From assembly GCF_001635685.1 (NCBI RefSeq), contig NZ_LWFF01000062.1:1-64000 (forward strand): DNA of 64,000 nt, read 5' to 3'. The translations under genes were made by a program, and so were the position numbers. The notes beneath the pieces are model-generated. The model saw only the letters and a program-made list of their open reading frames with translations, ran no database searches and was not told where the DNA came from. Positions 58,860-64,000 of the stretch are shown piece by piece. Each line of letters begins with the position of its first letter. Positions within the stretch are counted from its first letter, which is position 1. The stretch is from Erythrobacter sp. HI0063. GTDB lineage: Bacteria; Pseudomonadota; Alphaproteobacteria; Sphingomonadales; Sphingomonadaceae.

Positions 58860-58884
58860 TGGGCGATCCTCATAGCCGGAATAT

Positions 58885-59343
58885 TCATGGCTTGTGGCCT
58901 TCGATCGTCTTCCTGTTGGGCGTCTGCATCCAGGAATGGCCCGAATCGACCACGAATCGGCGTCTAAGCGAAGATCGGCCGATCAGCATGGGAAATCGCA
59001 TGTCGGCCCGGTTGGCCAGACTGATTTCGGCGCGAAATTCGACATCGCCGATCTTGAGCGGAGTCTTGATGATGCGGCGGCGCTGCGTCTTGCCGTTGGA
59101 ACTGGTGATGCCGCGCCAGTCGATATGCACCGCCTCGCACACCTGCCGGACATGCTGCTGCGGGAAATCGACCGCGAAACGCACGAATTGCTCGCCGTCG
59201 CGCTCATACTCGTCGAGCACGGTGGCATGCAGCGAAGACGTTCGCGCGCCGGTGTCGATCTTGGCGGGAAGATTGTGGAGGCCGAGTTCGGGCAGATGGA
59301 CCAGCTCGCGCCAGCCGACGATTGGAAGAGCCGGTCTGGTCAT
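58885..59343 (-). CDS. RimB-like retropepsin-type aspartic protease
   Basis: A 152-residue protein of the family often called ATP-dependent zinc protease but more like a retropepsin. It has the active-site signature [13 protein letters not shown] with Asp30, a basic mid part and the conserved [14 protein letters not shown]-type C-terminal block. As I recall, its neighbour relation with RimK is conserved in pseudomonads, where RimB modulates RimK. The gene lies 25 bases upstream of rimK on the same strand and downstream of the beta-propeller gene, whose stop overlaps its start. Confidence 0.85.
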   Translation of the reverse strand: MTRPALPIVGWRELVHLPELGLHNLPAKIDTGARTSSLHATVLDEYERDGEQFVRFAVDFPQQHVRQVCEAVHIDWRGITSSNGKTQRRRIIKTPLKIGDVEFRAEISLANRADMRFPMLIGRSSLRRRFVVDSGHSWMQTPNRKTIEGHKP

Positions 59344-60371
59344 CGCGCACCTCCCAATATCGCCAGCCCATCGCCACCATCTCCGCCCGACAGGCGGCGC
59401 AGGACCTTTCCGGTCGCGAAATCGACTTCGGCGATGGTGTCGGTGCCGGTCTCCGCGACATAGATACGCTCGCCATCGGGCGACCAGAGGATTGTGACCT
59501 GGAACCGCTCCTGCGCTTCTTCGGCGCTCGAGACCGCGATGCTGCGCACGACCGCGCCGCGCGCCAGATCGATCACGGTCAGAGCGCCGTCTTCCAGATC
59601 GGACGTCACGGCAAAATCGCCCTGAGGCCGCACGGCGATCCGCAGCGGGAATTGGCCGACCGGAATCGTCTTGCGCACATCCATCGTCGCGGGCGCAATG
59701 GCATAGACCTCGTCCGATCCGCGCGCGGAAACGTACAGAGTCCGTCCATCGGGGGCGAGCGCGATGCCTTCCGGCTCCACGCCGACTTCCACCGACTGCG
59801 GCGCTCGCCGCGTGACGAGATCAATGCGAGTCACCGTCTTGGAGCCAAGATCGGTCGTCCAAGCATGGCGGGCATCGGGCGAGATTACGAGCATGTGGGT
59901 GCCCTGCTGCCCGCTGCCATATTCGAAGAGCTGCGCCGTATCGAGCGGGTCCTTCACCCAGAAAATCGACTGCCGCCCCTCCGCCGTCGCGTAAAGATCG
60001 CCATTGGCATGCCAGACGATCCCGTGCGGGCGTGCATTGTCGCCGAGCTCGATACTGCGTACCTTGGCAAGGTCGGCGGTGCGAAAGATATCGAGCGTGG
60101 TGCCGCCATAGCAGGCGAGCGCGACATGCTCCCCGTCAGATGCGGTCGCCAGTTCGTGCGGATTGGCGCAGCTGTCGACGCGCGCAGTCTCCCGCCCCGT
60201 CGCCAGATCGATCCGGGCCAGCGTGTTGCCGAACTTGCCCGCCACGAACAGCGCGCCAGGCGTGTCACTGGCCGATCGGGCGGACCCGGCAGTACGGTCC
60301 ATGGCACTGGGCGCGCACGCGGCCAGAAGGGCCGTGGCCAACGCCACCCCGATCATGCATTTTGCTTTCAT
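59340..60371 (-). CDS. YncE-like beta-propeller lipoprotein
   Basis: A 343-residue secreted lipoprotein. The signal peptide ends in lipobox LAAC (Cys19), and seven repeats of the YncE/SMP-30-like beta-propeller type follow (ARIDLATGRETARVDS, DIFRTADLAKVRSIELG, TVTRIDLVTRRAPQSVEVG). It is likely a periplasmic ligand-binding or scaffold protein. The ATG giving MKAKCMIGV was chosen. Its stop overlaps the start of the retropepsin-type gene (ATGA), so it may be co-expressed with rimK. Confidence 0.82.
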   Translation of the reverse strand: MKAKCMIGVALATALLAACAPSAMDRTAGSARSASDTPGALFVAGKFGNTLARIDLATGRETARVDSCANPHELATASDGEHVALACYGGTTLDIFRTADLAKVRSIELGDNARPHGIVWHANGDLYATAEGRQSIFWVKDPLDTAQLFEYGSGQQGTHMLVISPDARHAWTTDLGSKTVTRIDLVTRRAPQSVEVGVEPEGIALAPDGRTLYVSARGSDEVYAIAPATMDVRKTIPVGQFPLRIAVRPQGDFAVTSDLEDGALTVIDLARGAVVRSIAVSSAEEAQERFQVTILWSPDGERIYVAETGTDTIAEVDFATGKVLRRLSGGDGGDGLAILGGAR

Positions 60372-60423
60372 GCCAGCCCCCTTGCCTTGTCCATTCACCG
60401 TCTGACCGCGCCATGGCGGTAAA

Positions 60424-61188
60424 TCAAGCGGGCGGCGGCCCGAGCCAGTCCGCCATCGCCCGGCCGAGATCGGGCTTCGTGACGCTGCCCATATGCGTCC
60501 CCGGCACTTCGACGAAATCGGCATTGGGGAGCAGCGACGCCAGCTCTTCCGCCGATCCATTGTCGCGATCCTCGTCCCCGCAGACGACCAGCGTCGGCAT
60601 GGTGATGCGTTCGATCAGCGCCAGATCGAGATCGGGCATGGTCCCCAGAAGGTGGCGCGCCGCGACTCTGTCTACGCCTTGCGATTTTAGGAACTGCATC
60701 GAGAAATAGGCCGGATCGCCCTTGGGGATGGCGTCGAATTCGTCGATCACGCGCCGGAAGAACGCAGCGCGCTTCTCCCATTCGCCAAGACCCGCCGTGC
60801 CCATCCCGCCGATAATCAGCCGCGCTGGATCGAGAACGCCGTGCGCGACCGCGTGAAGGGACGTCCGCGCGCCGAGCGAGAAGCCCCCGAGATCGTAATC
60901 CGCAAGGCCGAGATGATCGATCAGCGCCGCCGCATCGCGCACCAGCACGTTTTGCGGATACGCTTCCGCCTCGCGCGGCGATGCGCTGTCACCGTGGACG
61001 CGGAAGTCCAGCATCAGGACCTCATAGCCAAGGCGCGCGATGCGTTCGGCATGGCCGAAGCGGATCCAGTTCATCTGCGCGCTGGAAAACAGCCCGTGCA
61101 GCAGCACCAATGGCCTGCCTTCGCCCATGCGATGCAGGGCGAGCTGCGTGCCATCGAAACTGGCGAAATGGTCGGTCTGCGGTGTCAT
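60424..61188 (-). CDS. Alpha/beta hydrolase
   Basis: A 254-residue alpha/beta hydrolase. It has the oxyanion motif LLHGLFSS, the nucleophile motif GGFSLGAR, the acid in VVCGDEDRD and the histidine in VPGTHMGS. It has no signal peptide. The ATG (61188) lies one base after the stop of the upstream lipoprotein gene (TGAGATG), so they are coupled; a TTG four codons upstream is an alternative. Substrate unknown. Confidence 0.85.
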   Translation of the reverse strand: MTPQTDHFASFDGTQLALHRMGEGRPLVLLHGLFSSAQMNWIRFGHAERIARLGYEVLMLDFRVHGDSASPREAEAYPQNVLVRDAAALIDHLGLADYDLGGFSLGARTSLHAVAHGVLDPARLIIGGMGTAGLGEWEKRAAFFRRVIDEFDAIPKGDPAYFSMQFLKSQGVDRVAARHLLGTMPDLDLALIERITMPTLVVCGDEDRDNGSAEELASLLPNADFVEVPGTHMGSVTKPDLGRAMADWLGPPPA

Positions 61189-61189
61189 C

Positions 61190-61771
61190 TCAGCGGACAA
61201 AACAGGTCGTTCCGGAATAAAGCGCCTCCACTTTTCTCGATCCCTCCTGACCGGTCAGGAAACCGGAAATACCTTGGTCGGTGACGAATTCGTCACCCAG
61301 TGTGCTTTCCATCGCTTCGACGGAATAGGCCTTGTCGAGCGCACCTTCATCGCTGCCAAGCCCGATCCCTTTATCGGTCGCAATTTCGTTCGTGCTGCCG
61401 CCCGGATCTTTCAGAACCCAGCCCTTCAGCCGGCCCGCCTGGAAATTCACGGTCAATCCTCCGGGGAACCTGGTGGAATCGACCGTACCTGCGCCACATT
61501 CCGCGTTGCGGCTGCGGTCGGCGATCGGGCCGAGGACACGGGCGAGCTCGCGCTCCACCGTTTCGCGCGGGCTGTCGAATGCGAGGTAGATGCCCTCGGC
61601 TCCAGTCACTTCGAGACCGTCGGGTCGGAGGCGAAGCTGCGAAGCCGGATCAGCGGACCCGTCCTCAGAATTGGCCGCGCCCTGCCCGCCCGGATCGTCT
61701 CCGGTCGCCTGCTGGCAGCTGATAAGAAGCAGCGCGCAAGCGAGGCCGGAGAGAATACGGTGGGATATCAC
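61190..61771 (-). CDS. Hypothetical lipoprotein
   Basis: A 193-residue lipoprotein with lipobox LISC (Cys19). The mature part starts with a Gly/Asp/Ser-rich spacer followed by a compact domain with two cysteines (ECGAG and TTCF). No family recognised. The GTG start overlaps the asd stop (GTGA) and the end couples to the hydrolase gene, so it is the middle gene of asd-lipoprotein-hydrolase. Confidence 0.72.
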   Translation of the reverse strand: MISHRILSGLACALLLISCQQATGDDPGGQGAANSEDGSADPASQLRLRPDGLEVTGAEGIYLAFDSPRETVERELARVLGPIADRSRNAECGAGTVDSTRFPGGLTVNFQAGRLKGWVLKDPGGSTNEIATDKGIGLGSDEGALDKAYSVEAMESTLGDEFVTDQGISGFLTGQEGSRKVEALYSGTTCFVR

Positions 61772-62793
61772 CCCTTCTTAAGGCATTCGCGACCAAGGAG
61801 TTCCGCGATCTGCACCGCATTCAACGCCGCGCCCTTGCGCAGGTTGTCGGAAACGCACCACAGATTGAGGCCGTTTTCCACCGTCGGGTCCTCCCGCACG
61901 CGGCTGATATAGGTCGCGCTGTCGCCTGCGGCCTCTACCGGCGTGATGTATCCCTCGTCCTCGCGCTTGTCGACGAGCATACAGCCGGGCGCCTCGCGCA
62001 GGATGTCATGCGCCTGTTCTGCGCTTATCTCGTTTTCGAATTCGATGCTGACCGCTTCGGAATGGCCCACGAAGACGGGCACGCGCACGCAGGTGGCCGT
62101 GAGCTTGATCTTGGGATCGAGGATCTTCTTCGTCTCGACCACCATCTTCCATTCCTCTTTGGTCGAACCATCGTCGAGGAAGACGTCGATGTGCGGGATC
62201 ACGTTGAAGGCGATCTGCTTCGTGAATTTCACCGGCTCGACCGAGTCGCCCACGAAGATCGCACGGCTCTGTTCGAACAATTCGTCCATCCCCGCCTTAC
62301 CCGCGCCGGAAACCGACTGATAGGTCGAGACGACGACGCGCTTGATCGTGGCGGCATCGTGCAGCGGCTTCAGCGCGACGACGAGCTGCGCGGTCGAGCA
62401 GTTCGGATTGGCGATGATGTTGCGCTTTTTATAGTCGTGGATCGCGTCCGGGTTCACCTCGGGCACGATCAGCGGCACGTCCGGGTCCATACGATAGAGC
62501 GAGCTGTTGTCGATGACGACACAGCCCGCCGCGGCTGCCTTGGGCGCGTATTCCTTGGCCGGGCCGCTACCGGCGGCGAACAGGGCGATATCCCAGCCGT
62601 TCCAGTCGAAATATTCGATGTTCTGGCATTTCAGCATCTTGCCGGTGTCGCCGAACTCGACCTCCGAGCCATGGCTGCGGCTCGACGCGACGGCGGCCAC
62701 CTCGTCGCAGGGGAAGCCCCGCTCCGCCAGCACCATCATGATTTCGCGCCCGACATTCCCCGTCGCGCCGACCACGGCTACCCGATAACCCAA
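61768..62793 (-). CDS. asd: Aspartate-semialdehyde dehydrogenase
   Basis: NADPH-dependent reduction of aspartyl phosphate, needed for lysine/diaminopimelate, threonine and methionine. The 341 residues have the Rossmann motif VVGATGNVGREIM, the catalytic Cys in IANPNCSTAQLV and the later GHSEAVSIEFE region, all typical. The start is a TTG at 62793. First gene of its operon, which also has a lipoprotein and a hydrolase. Confidence 0.96.
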   Translation of the reverse strand: MGYRVAVVGATGNVGREIMMVLAERGFPCDEVAAVASSRSHGSEVEFGDTGKMLKCQNIEYFDWNGWDIALFAAGSGPAKEYAPKAAAAGCVVIDNSSLYRMDPDVPLIVPEVNPDAIHDYKKRNIIANPNCSTAQLVVALKPLHDAATIKRVVVSTYQSVSGAGKAGMDELFEQSRAIFVGDSVEPVKFTKQIAFNVIPHIDVFLDDGSTKEEWKMVVETKKILDPKIKLTATCVRVPVFVGHSEAVSIEFENEISAEQAHDILREAPGCMLVDKREDEGYITPVEAAGDSATYISRVREDPTVENGLNLWCVSDNLRKGAALNAVQIAELLGRECLKKG

Positions 62794-62911
62794 AGCAAAT
62801 CTCCAATTCCTGTACGGGGCCGAGATAGCGGCTGATAATGGACCCGCAAGGGCACAATGGCTGGGGTGCCGCCAATGCGGGCTATCAGAGCGGCCCCCGG
62901 CCTGCGAAAGT

Positions 62912-64000
62912 TCACTCGGGCGGCGTCACGCCGTTGCTTTCGAGGAAGCGGAACACGGTGTTGTAGCGGTGCGGCGAGATATTCTCGCCCGACACGCGGT
63001 GAGTGTAACCGGGATAGAGCATCATTTCGAACGGCACGTTCGCTTCCTGCATCGCGGCGATGATCTCGGTCGCGTTCTCGAACACCACGTTGTCGTCCGC
63101 CATGCCGTGGATGATCAGCAGCGGGTCGCTGATCTTAGCCGCGGCCGGAATAGCTGATGCCGCTTCGTAAGCCGCACCGTCCGCCTGCGGCGTACCCATG
63201 TAGCGTTCCGTATAATGCGTGTCGTAGAGCTCCCACTTGGTGACGGGCGCACCGCTGATCCCGGCGGCGTACAGGCCCGGATCGGCCTGGAGCTGCTTGA
63301 GCGTCATGTATCCGCCATAGCTCCACCCATCGATGGCGATCTTGTCGGGATCGACGAAATCGAGCGTCTTGAGGTATTCCGCTCCCGCCTTCTGGTCGCG
63401 CACTTCGACTCCGCCCATCGCTCGGTAGATCGGCTGTTCGAAATCGACGCCGCGATTGGCACTGCCGCGATTGTCGAGCGCGAACCAGATATAGCCCTTG
63501 TCGACGATCGCCTGGCGCAGCGCGCCGTTCCAGCCGCGATTGACGATCTGCGGACCCGGCCCGCCATAATGGTAGAAATAGACCGGATAGCGCTTGCCCG
63601 GCTCCAGCTCGGGCGTGACCATCTCCCAATAGAGCGGCGTGCCGTCCTCGGCTTCGATCTGCCCGTATTGCGTCGGGCGATGGCTGGCGAGATAGGGGGC
63701 GTAAGGATGGTCGGCATCCAGCGCATTCTCCTCGACCCATGCCAGCCGCTCACCTTCCTGGTCGGCGAGATAGATCTGGCTCGGCGTATCGTCGTTCGAG
63801 CGCGTGACGAGCAGCGTCTGCCCCTTGCCGTCCATGGTCGCCGAGTGAGTGAAGCCCTTTTCGGTCAGGCGCCGGGGCGGACCGATCGTGTCGCTGTCGT
63901 AATCGAGCGCGTAGACATGCTGTTCGAGCGGATCGTCCTCGCTGGTGGCGAGATAGAACAGACGCTGCGCCGACTGATCCACGCCGACCAAGGTCGTAAC
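62912..64000 (-). CDS. Dipeptidyl-peptidase IV-like serine peptidase (partial, N-terminus off the right edge)
   Basis: The C-terminal part of an S9 prolyl-oligopeptidase-family enzyme. The open frame continues to the last base, so the N-terminal beta-propeller lies beyond the window. The hydrolase domain has the nucleophile motif GWSYGGY, the aspartate in HGMADDNVVF and the histidine in YPGYTHRVSG. The FALDNRGSANRG block is typical of DPP-IV/DPAP enzymes. It probably acts outside the cytoplasm on proline-containing peptides. The N-terminal signal cannot be seen. Confidence 0.88.
   Translation of the reverse strand, partial: VTTLVGVDQSAQRLFYLATSEDDPLEQHVYALDYDSDTIGPPRRLTEKGFTHSATMDGKGQTLLVTRSNDDTPSQIYLADQEGERLAWVEENALDADHPYAPYLASHRPTQYGQIEAEDGTPLYWEMVTPELEPGKRYPVYFYHYGGPGPQIVNRGWNGALRQAIVDKGYIWFALDNRGSANRGVDFEQPIYRAMGGVEVRDQKAGAEYLKTLDFVDPDKIAIDGWSYGGYMTLKQLQADPGLYAAGISGAPVTKWELYDTHYTERYMGTPQADGAAYEAASAIPAAAKISDPLLIIHGMADDNVVFENATEIIAAMQEANVPFEMMLYPGYTHRVSGENISPHRYNTVFRFLESNGVTPPE

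Overview
The window comes from a GC-rich alphaproteobacterial chromosome, most likely Sphingomonadales (Erythrobacteraceae-like). This is inferred from the high GC, the use of GTG and TTG starts, and the house-keeping gene content. It is densely packed with about 57 protein genes, many overlapping by ATGA, GTGA or TGATG junctions. I saw no rRNA, tRNA, CRISPR array or transposase. Two genes run off the edges: a cyclopropane-fatty-acid synthase at the left and a dipeptidyl-peptidase IV-like enzyme at the right.

Layout. 1-5.1 kb: CFA synthase, photolyase, YdjM-like membrane protein, PAP2 phosphatase, EF-hand lipoprotein. 5.2-8.6 kb: a 2-oxoacid:ferredoxin oxidoreductase operon (korA, small membrane protein, korB). 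8.8-15.3 kb: esterase-rppH, TPR protein, guaB-rsmB, 3-hydroxybutyrate dehydrogenase, YpfJ-type metallopeptidase. 15.4-19.5 kb: BlaI/M56 regulatory pair, ClpP-like protein, a zincin-like lipoprotein and a ParDE toxin-antitoxin pair. 19.6-24.7 kb: sdhCDA without an adjacent sdhB, then SDR-prmA-DUF2459. 24.7-34.1 kb: class A beta-lactamase, recN-ligA, bamD and a complete proline pathway (proB divergent from proC-proA). 34.1-37.4 kb: accessory island. 37.4-50.6 kb: lepA, a PAS-GGDEF-EAL-PilZ protein, ferredoxin-NADP reductase, a PHA synthase/depolymerase cluster, dnaN, fabD-fabG and an LD-carboxypeptidase. 50.6-64 kb: a Mur ligase divergent from that carboxypeptidase, a second diguanylate cyclase, DUF808 protein, rpsF-rpsR-rplI, amn, rimK with a retropepsin-like partner, a beta-propeller lipoprotein, an asd operon and DPP-IV.

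The most interesting part is the AT-richer stretch at about 35.3-37.1 kb between proA and lepA. It encodes a two-gene operon. The first protein has an N-terminal nucleoside-deoxyribosyltransferase-like (DRHyd-type) domain and a TPR scaffold like the one in animal ASK/MAP3K proteins. The second is a ThsB-type TIR-like protein. No ThsA is present. I read this as a Thoeris-related, TIR/NAD-signal anti-phage module of the ASK-signalosome type. It is bracketed by inverted copies of a GC-rich palindromic repeat, as expected of a mobile cassette.

A second pattern concerns starts. Three genes (phr, the ydjM-like gene and proC) have conserved N-termini that can only be reached from near-cognate codons (ATC, CTG, ATC), each set 5-8 bases after an AGGGGG or AGGGAG Shine-Dalgarno sequence.
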